A stretch of DNA of 64,000 nucleotides from Streptomyces sp. CB02366 (GCF_001905905.1 NZ_LIVT01000002.1:1-64000); one strand, 5' to 3'. Shown: positions 53,367 to 62,229, counted from the first letter of the stretch. The notes: generated by a model from the sequence alone, not told the origin. Made by a program: numbers and translations.

Positions 53367-54512
53367 TCAGCTGGTGGATTCCAGGACTGCGTAGACCCGC
53401 TCGATGTACTCGTGAGTGCGCTCCGAGCCGAGGATTCCGTCGCCCACCCGGTTCATCGTGTACGAGAACGTGACCCCCCGGTCGAGGTCCATCATGACGA
53501 TCGAACCGCCCCGGCCGACCCAGAAGCAGATGCGGCCGGTGGGCATGTGCGGCATCGTCCTCGGGTCGGCGAGTGCGTAGCCGAGACCCCAGCGCACGGG
53601 GACGCCCAGGAACAGGTCGACTCCGTCGGCCTGCACGTCGAACACCTTGTCCACCGTCTCCTCGGAGAGGAGCCGCAGGCCGTTCACCCGGCCACGCCGT
53701 GAAATGACGGAGAGGGCACGGGCCATGCCTCGTGCGTTGCCGTGGCCGTTGACGGCTCCGAGTTCGGCGGAGCGCCACTGCGGGGTGTCCACGTGCTCGT
53801 CGCGGGCGGGGCTTCCGAGCAGCGTCCTGGTGAAGATCCCTTCGGGGTCGAGGCCGGCGGGTATCCCGGAAAGGCGCTCGGGGGCCACCAGCTCGGCGAT
53901 GCGCGGCCAGTCGGCCCGGCGCGCGCCGATCTGGACATCGGCTTGCGTCGGCCCGGCGATCTCGGTGTCGACGAACTCCGTCAACGTACGGCCGCTGACC
54001 CGCCGGACGAGTTCTCCCACCAGTTGTCCTTGGGTCTGCACGTGGTAGCCCGAAGCGGTGCCCGGCTCCCACCACGGGGCCTGCGCGGCCAGCCGGGCGC
54101 TCGCGGTGGGCCAGTCGTACAGGTCTTCCACGGAGAAGGGCTGTTCCCAGCCGGAAAGCCCCGAGGTGTGGGACAGGACGTGCCGCACCTCGATGTGCTC
54201 CTTTCCCCGGGCGGCGAACTCGGGCCAGTAGTGCGCCACGGGGCGGTGCGGATCCAGCACCCCCCGGTCGACGAGGAGGAGGGCCGCGAGACTGGTGAGG
54301 GTCTTCGTGGTCGACCACATGCTCACCACGGTGTCCCGCTGCCACGGAACGGTCCGCGCCCGGTCCGCGTGGCCGCCCCACAGATCGACTTCCATGACCC
54401 CGTCCACATCGACGGCGATCGACGCCCCCAGCTCCTCGCCGGCTTCGAGGTGCGCTGCCAGCGCCGCTCGTACCGGTTCGAACCGGGCGGTACTCGTTCC
54501 CTCGACGACCAT
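53367..54512 (-). CDS. Serine hydrolase, class C beta-lactamase/EstB-like
   Basis: A 381-residue protein of the penicillin-binding-like superfamily. The nucleophile is Ser67 in the SxxK motif STTK, the second motif is YHV (SGYHVQTQG), and the third is in the GRGGS segment near residue 335. There is no signal peptide, so it is more likely an intracellular esterase or carboxylesterase than a resistance enzyme. The ATG at 54512 (MVVEGTS) is preceded by AGGAG and GGGGAAG; a TTG at 54536 is possible. It is the third hydrolase of this 3.5-kb group. Confidence 0.87.
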   Translation of the reverse strand: MVVEGTSTARFEPVRAALAAHLEAGEELGASIAVDVDGVMEVDLWGGHADRARTVPWQRDTVVSMWSTTKTLTSLAALLLVDRGVLDPHRPVAHYWPEFAARGKEHIEVRHVLSHTSGLSGWEQPFSVEDLYDWPTASARLAAQAPWWEPGTASGYHVQTQGQLVGELVRRVSGRTLTEFVDTEIAGPTQADVQIGARRADWPRIAELVAPERLSGIPAGLDPEGIFTRTLLGSPARDEHVDTPQWRSAELGAVNGHGNARGMARALSVISRRGRVNGLRLLSEETVDKVFDVQADGVDLFLGVPVRWGLGYALADPRTMPHMPTGRICFWVGRGGSIVMMDLDRGVTFSYTMNRVGDGILGSERTHEYIERVYAVLESTS

Positions 54513-54908
54513 GTTCTTCCCCACTCCTGACGACAACCGTTCGCTCGGTCAACGGGCCGAACGGCACCGTGGTTCACGTATCACCCCAGGTCATGACATC
54601 TTTTGGCATACCGCTGCCGCGAGGTTCGGCACCGGGACCCCGGGAGGGCCCCCTGGTCCGGGCGGCGCATCGCGCAGTTGACGAAGGCCGCGGCGGGAGG
54701 CGGCCCTGCTAATGTCCTGTTCGATATGCGGGCAGTGGACGACGGCGTCCTCGTCGCTCCCGGCCCCGGAGCCTCCGCGACACGACACCCGGGGTCGCCC
54801 GGGGGCGAGGCCCCCGTCGATCACCGAGCGGCCAGGTCGTCCCTGGGCCGGGCCGTGGTCGGGCGGGCGCCGGGAGTGACGCCGTGAAGCGGGATTCGGC
54901 TGGGTACG
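54513..54908. other. Divergent gap between serine hydrolase and SARP genes
   Basis: 396 bases without a gene. A TAATGT box at 54710-54715 stands out in the GC-rich context and could be a -10 element, but no good -35 partner was found. The SARP GTG start at 54909 has a weak ribosome site. Confidence 0.4.
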
Positions 54909-57900
54909 GTGAGTACGGTGGGGCAACACCTTGACTTCGGGCTGCTGGGTCCGCTGGAGGTGCGGCGGGCGGGGACCGTACTGGATCCGGGTCGGCGCAG
55001 GCAGCGGCTGCTGCTGATCCGCCTGCTGCTCGCCGACGGCCGGGCGGTCTCGCCGCAGACGCTGTGCGAGGAGCTGTGGCCCCGGCAGCCGGGCCGGGCG
55101 CCGGAAGCGGCGCTGGGCTCCCTGCACGCCCACATCAGCAAGATACGCGCGGTCCTGGAGCCCCGGCGTCTTCGCCCCCGGGGCTCCTTCGAGACGCTGG
55201 TCACCGAGCCCCTGGGCTATGCCCTGCGGGTGGCGCCGGAGAACCGCGACACCGTGCGCTTCGAGCGCTCCGTCGCCCAAGCACTCCGGTTCATGGACCA
55301 GGGCAGACCCGATCGCGCCGTGGACGAGGCCCACAAGGCCCTGGCCATGTGGCGCGGCGCGGCGTTCGCCGACGCCGCGCACCACCTGTTCGCCGCCCAG
55401 GAGACGGCACGACTGGAAGAGCTTCGGCAGACCACTCTCGAAGTCCGTGCCACGGGCCTGCTCCTGCGGGGCCGGATCACCGAAGCCCTGCACGCGGCAC
55501 AGGAGATGACCGCGCGGAACCCCCTGCGGGAAACCGGCTGGGCCCTGCTGCTGCGGGCCCTGTACCTGGCCGGACGGCACCCTGAAGCGCTGCAGTGCTA
55601 TACCGATGTGCGGCGGCGCCTGGCCGACGAGCTGGGCCTCGAACCGGGTCCGGAACTGCGCGCCCTGCACCAGGGCATCCTCCATCACGACCTGCCGCCG
55701 CTCCACCCGGCGGGCCGGCCGGACGGCACGGCGGCCGACCTCGTCCACCAGCCGGACGGGACCGGCACGAACGGGACCGGCACGAACGGGGCCGGCACGG
55801 CCGGGGCCGGCACGGCCGGGGCGTCGGACGGGGGCGGGGCGGCCTCGTCGACCGGTCCGGCCGCCGACCGGCCCGAGGGCGCGGAAGCCGAGTCCGGCGC
55901 CCGGGGGGCAGTGCCCGCGGACGGCGGAGGAACAGCGTCCCTCCCTCGGCCCGGGGCACGTCCGGCGCAACTACCGCGCGGCCTGCCGGTGTTCGCGGGA
56001 CGGGCGGCCGAAGGCGCGTGGCTGTCCGCCGTCAGCGGGGCACCGGGCCGCCCCGGGCCCGCCGCCCCCGCCGTGGTCATCAGCGGTACACCCGGTGTCG
56101 GCAAAACGACCTTCGCCGTGCACCACGCACACCGCGTCGCCTCCTCGTTCCCCGACGGGCAGCTCTTCGTCGACCTGCGCGGATTCCACCCGCACGCGTC
56201 CGCCGTCGAACCCGGCGACGCCCTGCACGGCTTCCTCACCGCCCTGGGCGTCCCCGCCTCCCGCATCCCCGAAGACACCGCCGACCGCAGCACGCTCTTC
56301 CGCAGCCTCCTCGCCGACAGGCGGATCCTCCTCGTCCTGGACAACGCCCGCGACGAGCAGCAGGTGCGCCCGCTGCTTCCCGCAGGAGCGGGCTGCCTCA
56401 CCCTGATCACCAGCCGCAACCAGCTTCCCGGTCTCATCGCCACCGAAGGCGCCAAGCCCCTTCGGCTCGCGCTGCCCTCCCCCACCGAGGCGCACGAAGC
56501 CCTCGAACGGCGCCTGGGAACCGAACGGCTCGCCGCCGAGCCCGCCGCCGCGGCCGACGTCATCCGTCTGTGCGGACGGCTTCCCCTGGCCATGGCCGTG
56601 GTCGCGGCCCGCGCGGAACTCGATCCCTCGCTGCCCCTACGCGCCGTGGTCGACGACCTCCGGCACACCCACGGCGGACTCGAAGCGTTCACCGGCTCCG
56701 ACACCACCACCGACGTGCGCACCGTCTTCTCCTGGTCCTACCGGTCACTGGACGAGCAGGCCGCCCGGCTCTTCCGCCTGCTGGCCCTGCACCCCGGCCC
56801 CCACATCACCGCCCCCGCCGCGGCCAGCCTCGCCGGCCTCCCCCTGCCCCGGACGCGCCGTGCACTCGCCGAACTGCTCGGCTCCTGCCTCGTGGAACAA
56901 CCGCTGCCCGGGCGCTACGGCCTGCACGACCTCCTGCGCGGCTACGCCACCGAGCTCGCTCACACCCACGACACCGAAGAGGGGCGCCGCCAGGCCACTC
57001 TCCGGGGCCTGGACCACTACATGTTCACCGCCTGCAAGGGGAACCGGTTCCTCAAACAGGACATATCCCACGACCTCGAACTAGGTGCACCCCGTTCGGG
57101 CGTCACGCCGGAAGAACTCGCCACCGCCGCGGAGGCGACCCGCTGGTTCACCGCCGAACAGGCCGTACTGACCGCCATGCTCCACACCGCCGTCGGGCAG
57201 CGACTCGACGACCACACCACCGGGCTCGCCTGGTCGCTCAAGGAATACCTCAACCGTCGGGAGTTCTGGCCCGAGGCCGTCGCCGCGCTGACCCCGGCCC
57301 TCGAAGTGGCCCGGCGTCGCGGCGACCTCCTCGAAGAGGGCCGGTGCCTCCGGCACCTGGGCGGCGTCAACGGCTACCTCGGCCATCAGGAGCAAGCCCT
57401 GCACCAGCTGCACCACGCGACAGCAATCTTCGAAGAGCTCGGCGACATCGGTGAGCAGGCACGAGCCCACTACGTCACGGCCTGTGCGCTGTTCCTGTTC
57501 GGGCGGACGGCGGAAGCCGTGGCGGCCTCCGAGCGGGGACTGGAACTCTCCCGCGAGACGGACGAAGAGTTGTGGCTGGCCGAATGCCTCCTCGAACTCG
57601 CCTGGTTCCACTCCAACCTGGGGAACCTCGAGAAGAGCCTCCTCTACAGCGAGGAGGGCATCGCCTTGTTCCACCGCCTCGACGCCCCCTGGCAGCTCGC
57701 CCAGGCGTGGGACATCCTGGGCCACAACCTCCGTCTGCTCGGCCGTTACCAGGACTCGGTGACGACCTATCAGCGGGCGTCGAAGGCGTTCGGCGAACTG
57801 GGCGACCACAGGAACGCCATCGGTACGCTGATGCGGCTCGGCGACACCCGGTTCTCCATGGGCGACCGGGAAGGCGCACGGGTGGACTGGGCCGGGGCCC

Positions 57901-58061
57901 TCGAAGCGGCCGAGGCGCGGGAGATGGCGTACACCGCTCAGCAGGTCCGTGACCGGCTCACCGCCCTCGACATGGATGAGGACCCCACGCCCCCCGTGCC
58001 GGAGAGAGCGGTCGGGAAGCACGAGCTCCCCGTTCCCAGGGGTCAAGGTCCTGCGCTCTGA
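54909..58061 (+). CDS. Large SARP-family regulator (AfsR-like)
   Basis: A 1050-residue pathway-type activator. Residues about 8-95 form an OmpR-like winged-helix domain (LLGPLEVRRAG, GRRRQRLLLIRLLL), about 100-245 the bacterial transcriptional activation domain (BTAD). A disordered Gly/Thr/Ala linker holds the 15-bp repeats (residues 284-303). Then comes an NB-ARC ATPase with Walker A GTPGVGKTT at 393-401 and Walker B-like ILLVLDN, and C-terminal TPR-like helices (about 760-1030). AfsR-type proteins integrate phosphorylation and control antibiotic genes. The targets here are unknown; the nearby sigma factor gene is a candidate. Confidence 0.92.
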   Translation: MSTVGQHLDFGLLGPLEVRRAGTVLDPGRRRQRLLLIRLLLADGRAVSPQTLCEELWPRQPGRAPEAALGSLHAHISKIRAVLEPRRLRPRGSFETLVTEPLGYALRVAPENRDTVRFERSVAQALRFMDQGRPDRAVDEAHKALAMWRGAAFADAAHHLFAAQETARLEELRQTTLEVRATGLLLRGRITEALHAAQEMTARNPLRETGWALLLRALYLAGRHPEALQCYTDVRRRLADELGLEPGPELRALHQGILHHDLPPLHPAGRPDGTAADLVHQPDGTGTNGTGTNGAGTAGAGTAGASDGGGAASSTGPAADRPEGAEAESGARGAVPADGGGTASLPRPGARPAQLPRGLPVFAGRAAEGAWLSAVSGAPGRPGPAAPAVVISGTPGVGKTTFAVHHAHRVASSFPDGQLFVDLRGFHPHASAVEPGDALHGFLTALGVPASRIPEDTADRSTLFRSLLADRRILLVLDNARDEQQVRPLLPAGAGCLTLITSRNQLPGLIATEGAKPLRLALPSPTEAHEALERRLGTERLAAEPAAAADVIRLCGRLPLAMAVVAARAELDPSLPLRAVVDDLRHTHGGLEAFTGSDTTTDVRTVFSWSYRSLDEQAARLFRLLALHPGPHITAPAAASLAGLPLPRTRRALAELLGSCLVEQPLPGRYGLHDLLRGYATELAHTHDTEEGRRQATLRGLDHYMFTACKGNRFLKQDISHDLELGAPRSGVTPEELATAAEATRWFTAEQAVLTAMLHTAVGQRLDDHTTGLAWSLKEYLNRREFWPEAVAALTPALEVARRRGDLLEEGRCLRHLGGVNGYLGHQEQALHQLHHATAIFEELGDIGEQARAHYVTACALFLFGRTAEAVAASERGLELSRETDEELWLAECLLELAWFHSNLGNLEKSLLYSEEGIALFHRLDAPWQLAQAWDILGHNLRLLGRYQDSVTTYQRASKAFGELGDHRNAIGTLMRLGDTRFSMGDREGARVDWAGALEAAEAREMAYTAQQVRDRLTALDMDEDPTPPVPERAVGKHELPVPRGQGPAL
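55758..55817 (+). repeat. 15-bp tandem repeat in the SARP linker
   Basis: Four 15-bp units at 55758, 55773, 55788 and 55803. Units 1 and 2 are identical (gggaccggcacgaac), and units 3 and 4 are identical (ggggccggcacggcc), encoding GTGTN twice and GAGTA twice. The linker length can change without a frameshift. Confidence 0.85.
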
Positions 58062-58097
58062 CCCCGGGCACGGGCCACCGCCCTTCCTCATTCGTTC

Positions 58098-58129
58098 CCG
58101 CGGAAACGTGCCGCGGCCCGTTTCCGCGG
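58098..58129. terminator. Terminator between SARP and sigma-factor genes
   Basis: A perfect 11-bp stem, 58098-58108 against 58119-58129 (CCGCGGAAACG and its complement), with a 10-base loop. It lies 37 bases after the SARP stop and 72 bases before the convergent sigma gene end. Confidence 0.75.
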
Positions 58130-58200
58130 AGCGTGATGAGTCCGAGGCCGAGGGCCGACCCGCGATTCCCGGTTCCTGCGCCGCGCGGTGGAGAGGGTGG

Positions 58201-58782
58201 TCACACCCCCGAGATCCCCTGCTTCTCCAGCGCTTTGCGCAACGCCCGCACGGCGTAGAAGGCGCGGCTCTTGACGGTGCCGGCCGGTATACCGAGGTGT
58301 TCGGCCGCTTGGGCGACGCTGCATTCCAGGTAGTACATGAGGCAGATGACGGACCGCTGCTGCTCGTTCAGTTCCGCCAGGGCCTGCGACACCGCGTGGG
58401 AGTCGAGCGCGGATGCCGTGCTGTCGCTCGATGCGTCCGACTCCTCGACGGCCATGTGCTCCAACGGCCTCACCTGGCGCGCTCGGTGGTGGTCGATGAC
58501 GAGGTTCCTCGCCACGGTGAACAACCACGGCCGAAGGCTCTCGTGGCGGGTGCCCAGGAACCGGGCGTGTTTCCAGGCGCGGGCCGCGGTCTCCTGGAAG
58601 ATGTCCTCCCCCTTGTGCCAGTCGCCGTCCAGCAGGCGCGCGGCGTACCGGACGAGCAGAGGCCCGTACTGGTCGTAGATGTCTCTGACGAAGGTCTCGC
58701 CGTCGACATCGGACGCGGGGTTCCGGTCGTGCGACCGGGTCGGAGCGGAGGCGGTGGTCCGCGTTTCCATGATCCCGTTCAT
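58201..58782 (-). CDS. ECF-type RNA polymerase sigma factor
   Basis: A 193-residue sigma-70-family factor. Region 2 is at about 33-95 (YDQYGPLLVRYAARLLDGD, EDIFQETAARAWKH, PWLFTVARNLVIDHHR) and region 4 at about 130-185 (LNEQQRSVICLMYYLECSV, AAEHLGIPAGTVKSR). The ATG at 58782 (MNGIME) is used; METRT at 58770 is also possible. ECF genes are usually followed by an anti-sigma gene, but the end of the SARP gene lies next to it, so its regulator must be elsewhere or it is controlled at transcription. It is divergent from the small secreted-protein gene. Confidence 0.92.
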   Translation of the reverse strand: MNGIMETRTTASAPTRSHDRNPASDVDGETFVRDIYDQYGPLLVRYAARLLDGDWHKGEDIFQETAARAWKHARFLGTRHESLRPWLFTVARNLVIDHHRARQVRPLEHMAVEESDASSDSTASALDSHAVSQALAELNEQQRSVICLMYYLECSVAQAAEHLGIPAGTVKSRAFYAVRALRKALEKQGISGV

Positions 58783-59131
58783 GCGTGGTGCTCGATCCTG
58801 TCCAGGTGTTCCGTGGCGTGCCCGGCCGCACACGCGACCGGACGACTCACACGGTCGCCGGAGGCCCTTGGCGAGACCTTGTGGGTTTCTTGCCGTTCCG
58901 TAGGAGCGGGGGCGGCTCCGGCCTCCGGAGAGAGGGGAGCGGCTCCCCGGGGCGAGCCTTGCGCCGGGTCGGCACGGCGGGATTCCCGTGGCCGCCGACA
59001 AGGGCGCTCCCGTGGTGAACGGGGGCGCCCTTCTCCCCGTTTCGCTGATGGGACGTGCGTGCGTCCCGGGGCGCCGCCGCGCGCTGCGGCCCTCGGCGGC
59101 GCCCCACCCCCAGGAAAGGAACACCTCACCA
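58783..59131. other. Divergent gap between sigma factor and secreted protein genes
   Basis: 349 bases with no gene. It holds several hairpins; the strongest is listed separately at 59000-59032. It presumably contains the promoters of both flanking genes. Confidence 0.45.
59000..59032 (+). other. 14-bp hairpin in the leader of the secreted-protein gene
   Basis: Arms 59000-59013 (AAGGGCGCTCCCGT) and 59019-59032 pair in all 14 positions, with one G-T wobble, around a 5-base loop. It looks like an intrinsic terminator yet lies 99 bases upstream of the start codon at 59132, so it may be a leader attenuator or the end of a small transcript. Confidence 0.55.
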
Positions 59132-59473
59132 GTGAAGCGCTTCATCACACGCCTCGCGGTGGTCTCGGCTGCCGCGGCCATGGCCGTCGTGCTGCCCGCC
59201 TCGGCGGCGTCCGCCATCAACCGCACCGATTGCAACGGACTGGGTCTCCTGTCGCTTCACAACGCGGGCGGCTCCCTCTGCTTCGCCAACGCGGGCGAGC
59301 AGAGCGTGGCGATCTACGGCGTGGACCGGATCTGGACCGGAGACAACAAGGTCACCTTCGAGTACGTGCCCCGGCTGGGCGCTCCGGCGACCACCGCGAC
59401 CGTGGACAAGTGGCATTTCGGCAACGTCCCCGGCGAGCCCATCCACAAGATCACGAAGATCAGGATCTGGTAA
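59132..59473 (+). CDS. Small secreted beta/gamma-crystallin-like protein
   Basis: A 113-residue protein with a Sec signal peptide (KRFITRLAVVSAAAAMAV..., cleavage near ASA at about residue 27). The mature part is about 85 residues of beta-strand with two Cys (TDCNG and LCFAN), and phrases such as NAGEQSVAIYGVDRIWTGDNKVTFEY and KITKIRIW that resemble the small single-domain crystallin-like proteins of Streptomyces. The function of these is not established. AGGAAAGGA lies 11 bases before the GTG. The divergent ECF sigma gene suggests a stress- or development-linked secreted product. Confidence 0.75.
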   Translation: MKRFITRLAVVSAAAAMAVVLPASAASAINRTDCNGLGLLSLHNAGGSLCFANAGEQSVAIYGVDRIWTGDNKVTFEYVPRLGAPATTATVDKWHFGNVPGEPIHKITKIRIW

Positions 59474-59708
59474 CGGCCGCCGACGCGAACGAGGCGGCGA
59501 CGGGACCTCGCCGGCGATGACCTCGCCGCGAGGGGGCCATGGAGCCTTCCGGCGTCGCCTCTCCAGAGCCCGAGCCGTGGCGGCGACGTCCGTTGTTACG
59601 GCTCGGGCCACAGCCACGCAGAGAACGCCCTCGACGTAATGCGAGCCCACGTCCGCCCCACCTCCGCGAGGCGGACGCCTGACGCGGAAAGCCCCCGGAA
59701 AACGCGTA

Positions 59709-59738
59709 TCCCCAGGCAAGAACGATTCTGCCTGGGGA
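59709..59738 (-). terminator. Terminator after the CAU tRNA
   Basis: A 10-bp stem, 59709-59718 against 59729-59738 (TCCCCAGGCA and its complement). On the minus strand the stem is followed by a moderately T-rich run near 59700. It ends the transcript of the tRNA at 59746-59819. Confidence 0.75.
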
Positions 59739-59745
59739 CGCTCGG

Positions 59746-59819
59746 TGGGGCGGGTGGGACTCGAACCCACGGCCGACGGATTATGAGTCCGCTGCTCTAA
59801 CCGGCTGAGCTACCGCCCC
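59746..59819 (-). tRNA. tRNA with CAU anticodon (elongator Met or Ile2)
   Basis: 74 nucleotides. The acceptor stem GGGGCGG pairs fully with the 3' end, the discriminator is A, and the T arm GTGGGTTCGAGTCCCAC and an anticodon loop CTCATAA (anticodon CAU) are intact. The choice between elongator methionine and isoleucine (lysidine-modified) cannot be made by eye; a proper covariance-model comparison is needed to decide. CCA is not encoded. Confidence 0.9.
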
Positions 59820-60023
59820 GTTTCGGCGTGGCGCGTACACGTGTGCGCCCCGTCTGCCGCAGCATAGCCGGTCATACGATCTCTTGCTTCGGATGGTCGA
59901 CTTCGCCTGATCTTGAGGACGGCGCTGCGTGCTGCCCGGTTGCGGTCGGGGCGAAGGAGACCCCAAAGGGTGATCGCGGGGCCGCTCCGGCCCGGTCGGG
60001 TGGGCGGTGTCGGCCAGACGCGA

Positions 60024-60047
60024 AAGAGGACCCCGAAGGGTCCTCTT
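60024..60047 (-). terminator. Terminator after the tRNA-Asn pair
   Basis: A perfect 10-bp stem, 60024-60033 against 60038-60047 (AAGAGGACCC and its complement), closed by a CGAA tetraloop. It lies 9 bases beyond the 3' end of the downstream tRNA-Asn. Confidence 0.8.
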
Positions 60048-60055
60048 CCGTTCCG

Positions 60056-60128
60056 CTCCCCCGACTGGACTCGAACCAGTAACCCTCCGGTTAACAGCCG
60101 AATGCTCTGCCAATTGAGCTACAGGGGA
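60056..60128 (-). tRNA. tRNA-Asn (GUU), copy nearest the terminator
   Basis: 73 nucleotides. Acceptor TCCCCTG pairs with its 3' end, D arm AGCTCAATTGGCAGAGC, anticodon loop CTGTTAA (anticodon GUU), T arm ACTGGTTCGAGTCCAGT. The anticodon stem is TTCGG/CCGGA with one wobble pair, unlike the sister copy. CCA is not encoded. Confidence 0.95.
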
Positions 60129-60133
60129 TCGCG

Positions 60134-60206
60134 CTCCCCCGACTGGACTCGAACCAGTAACCTGCCGGTTAACAGCCGGCTGCTCTGCCAATTGAGCTAC
60201 AGGGGA
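60134..60206 (-). tRNA. tRNA-Asn (GUU), first copy of the tandem pair
   Basis: 73 nucleotides, same layout as the 60056-60128 gene, separated by only 5 bases. The anticodon stem is GCCGG/CCGGC, fully paired. The two genes are probably cut from one transcript. Confidence 0.95.
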
Positions 60207-60388
60207 TTGCTGCGTTGCCTCGAAATCGTACCTGCCTGGCGGCTGCCGGGCGGCGCGCGTTCGCTGCGACACATACATTAGCGCAAGCAGGGGGGTGCTC
60301 CGCCAATCGGTATCGCCCGGGGTGATCTCGGGCGCCTGCGGGTAGGCGGGCTGCACACGTCGCACCAAGCGTAGGAAGGGTGGCAGCC

Positions 60389-60694
60389 ATGCGGTACCGG
60401 CTCACGTTCATCGCCGGAGTGGCCCTCGGTTACGTGCTCGGCACGCGAGCCGGGCGCGAGCGTTACGAGCAGCTGAAGAAGTCGGCCCGGCGGTTCGCGG
60501 AGAACCCCGCCGTCCGCAACGCCGCCGAGACCGCCGCGCACAGCGGGCGGGAGGTGGCGGGCAAGGCGTACCACTCGGTCGGCGACAAGGTCGGGGACAG
60601 GGTGCCCGCCTCCGTCGCGGAGCGGGTCCGGTCGCTGCGGGAGCGCAGCAGCCGGAACGGGCTGGAGGACGACTGGGGGACGACGAACACGTAG
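60389..60694 (+). CDS. YtxH-like small membrane-anchored protein
   Basis: A 101-residue protein. An N-terminal hydrophobic segment (YRLTFIAGVALGYVLGTRAG) with a GxxxG-rich small-residue pattern matches the YtxH/YtxG-type anchor. The rest is a charged helix (GRERYEQLKKSARRF, followed by heptad-like runs) exposed in the cytosol. Relatives are called general stress or hypothetical proteins. The ATG at 60389 is chosen because GGAAGGG lies 8 bases upstream. Single gene, between the tRNA cluster and the sugar kinase. Confidence 0.8.
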   Translation: MRYRLTFIAGVALGYVLGTRAGRERYEQLKKSARRFAENPAVRNAAETAAHSGREVAGKAYHSVGDKVGDRVPASVAERVRSLRERSSRNGLEDDWGTTNT

Positions 60695-60777
60695 CGGCCC
60701 GCGGGGGCCCGCGGCGGGGGCTCCGGGGGACGTGAGGCGAGTTACGGGAACGTCCCCCGGTGCGGCAGAATCTCCGT

Positions 60778-62229
60778 ATGGGCATAGTCGCGGGGCTGGA
60801 CAGTTCGTCCGCATTCACTCACATCGTCGTCTGCGACACGGACTCGGGCGCCGTGCTCCGGGAGGGGTACGCCGCCCATCCGGTCGAGGCCAAGGCCGTC
60901 GAGGTCGATCCGCAGGCGTGGCTGCTCTCGCTCGGCGAGGCGGCTTCCGGCGGTCTGCTCGAAGGCGTGCAGGCCATCGGGGTCTCCGCGCAGCAGCACG
61001 GGCTCGTCCCCCTGGACCGGCAGGGCAATCTCGTGCGCCCGGCCCTGCTCGGCAACGACCGGCGCGCGCAGGTCGCCGCCGCCGACCTGGTCGACGCGCT
61101 CGGCGGGCGGCAGGCGTGGGCGGAGGCCGTCGGGGCCGTGCCGAGCGCCGCGCAGCCGGTCGCGAAGCTGCGGTGGCTGACGCGGAGCGAGCCGGAGAAC
61201 GCCCAGCGGGTGGCGTCCGTGCTCCAGCCGCACGACTGGCTCGTGTGGCAGTTGCTGGGCCGGCCCGCCCGGCGGACCACGGACCGGGGCGCGGCCTCGG
61301 GCACCGGGTACTGGTCGGCCGGGTCCGCCTCCTACCGGCCCGACCTGGTGGAGCTCGCCCTCGGGCACGCCGCCGCGCTGCCCGAGGTGCTCGGGCCCGC
61401 GGAGTCCGCCGGGATGACGCCGGAGGGGCTGCTGATCTCGGCGGGTACCGGCGAGACCATGGCCGCCGCCTTCGGGCTCGGGGTCTCGGTGGGCGACGCG
61501 GTGGTGTCGCTGGGGGCCTCCGGTTCCGTGATGGCCGTGCACCACGAGGCGCTCGCCGATCCGAGCGGGATGATCACCTCGTTCGCCGACGCCACCGGGA
61601 TGCACCTGCCGGTCGTCCACCTCTCCAACGCCGTGCGCGCGCTGCGCGGGACCGCCGAGATGCTGGGTGTGGAGGGGCTGGAGGAGCTGTCCGCGCTGGC
61701 GCTCAAGTCGACGCCCGGCGCCTCGGGCCTCGTCCTGCTTCCGTACCTGGAGGGTGAGCGCACCCCGCAGCTCCCGCACGCCGCCGGCACGCTCTGCGGT
61801 CTGCGGCGCGAGTCGATGAAGCCCGAGCACCTGGCGCGGGCCTCGTTCGAGGGCATGCTGTGCTCGCTGGCCGACGCGCTGGACGTCCTGCGCGGGCGAG
61901 GGGTGGAGGTGCGGCGGGTGTTCCTGCTGGGGGCCGCCGCCGAGCTGCCCGCCGTGCAGGCGCTGGCTCCGGCGGTGTTCGGCACCCAGGTCGTGGTGCC
62001 GCAGCCCGCGCAGTACGCGGCGATCGGCGCGGCCCGGCAGGCGGCGTGGGCGCTCGGCGTCTCGCAGGGCTCGCTGGACCCGCGCACCCCCCCGGCCTGG
62101 CGGGGCGCGGCGGCCCAGGTGCTGGAGCCGGGCGACGAGCTGGCGGTGGGCGGTGCGGTGCGTCAGCAGTACACCGCGACCCGGGAGCAGATCCACCCCG
62201 GGGCCTTCGGAGGCGTCCACCCGGAGTGA
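60778..62229 (+). CDS. FGGY-family carbohydrate kinase (xylulokinase-like)
   Basis: A 483-residue sugar kinase of two RNase-H-like domains. Residues near 5-15 (AGLDSSSAFTHIVV) form the phosphate loop, the middle has QQHGLVPLDRQGN and ALLGNDRRAQ (xylulokinase-like substrate motifs), and the C-terminal domain has FLLGAAAELPAVQALAPAVFG followed by AAIGAARQAAW for ATP. Phosphorylation of D-xylulose is the likely reaction, but related FGGY enzymes use other sugars. No xylA is adjacent. The ATG at 60778 lacks a Shine-Dalgarno; a leaderless message is possible. Confidence 0.88.
   Translation: MGIVAGLDSSSAFTHIVVCDTDSGAVLREGYAAHPVEAKAVEVDPQAWLLSLGEAASGGLLEGVQAIGVSAQQHGLVPLDRQGNLVRPALLGNDRRAQVAAADLVDALGGRQAWAEAVGAVPSAAQPVAKLRWLTRSEPENAQRVASVLQPHDWLVWQLLGRPARRTTDRGAASGTGYWSAGSASYRPDLVELALGHAAALPEVLGPAESAGMTPEGLLISAGTGETMAAAFGLGVSVGDAVVSLGASGSVMAVHHEALADPSGMITSFADATGMHLPVVHLSNAVRALRGTAEMLGVEGLEELSALALKSTPGASGLVLLPYLEGERTPQLPHAAGTLCGLRRESMKPEHLARASFEGMLCSLADALDVLRGRGVEVRRVFLLGAAAELPAVQALAPAVFGTQVVVPQPAQYAAIGAARQAAWALGVSQGSLDPRTPPAWRGAAAQVLEPGDELAVGGAVRQQYTATREQIHPGAFGGVHPE

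Noticed and set aside
52863..53702. A plus-strand open frame between the hydrolases
   Set aside because: It runs antisense into the well-supported serine hydrolase, and lacks a ribosome-binding site and any domain.
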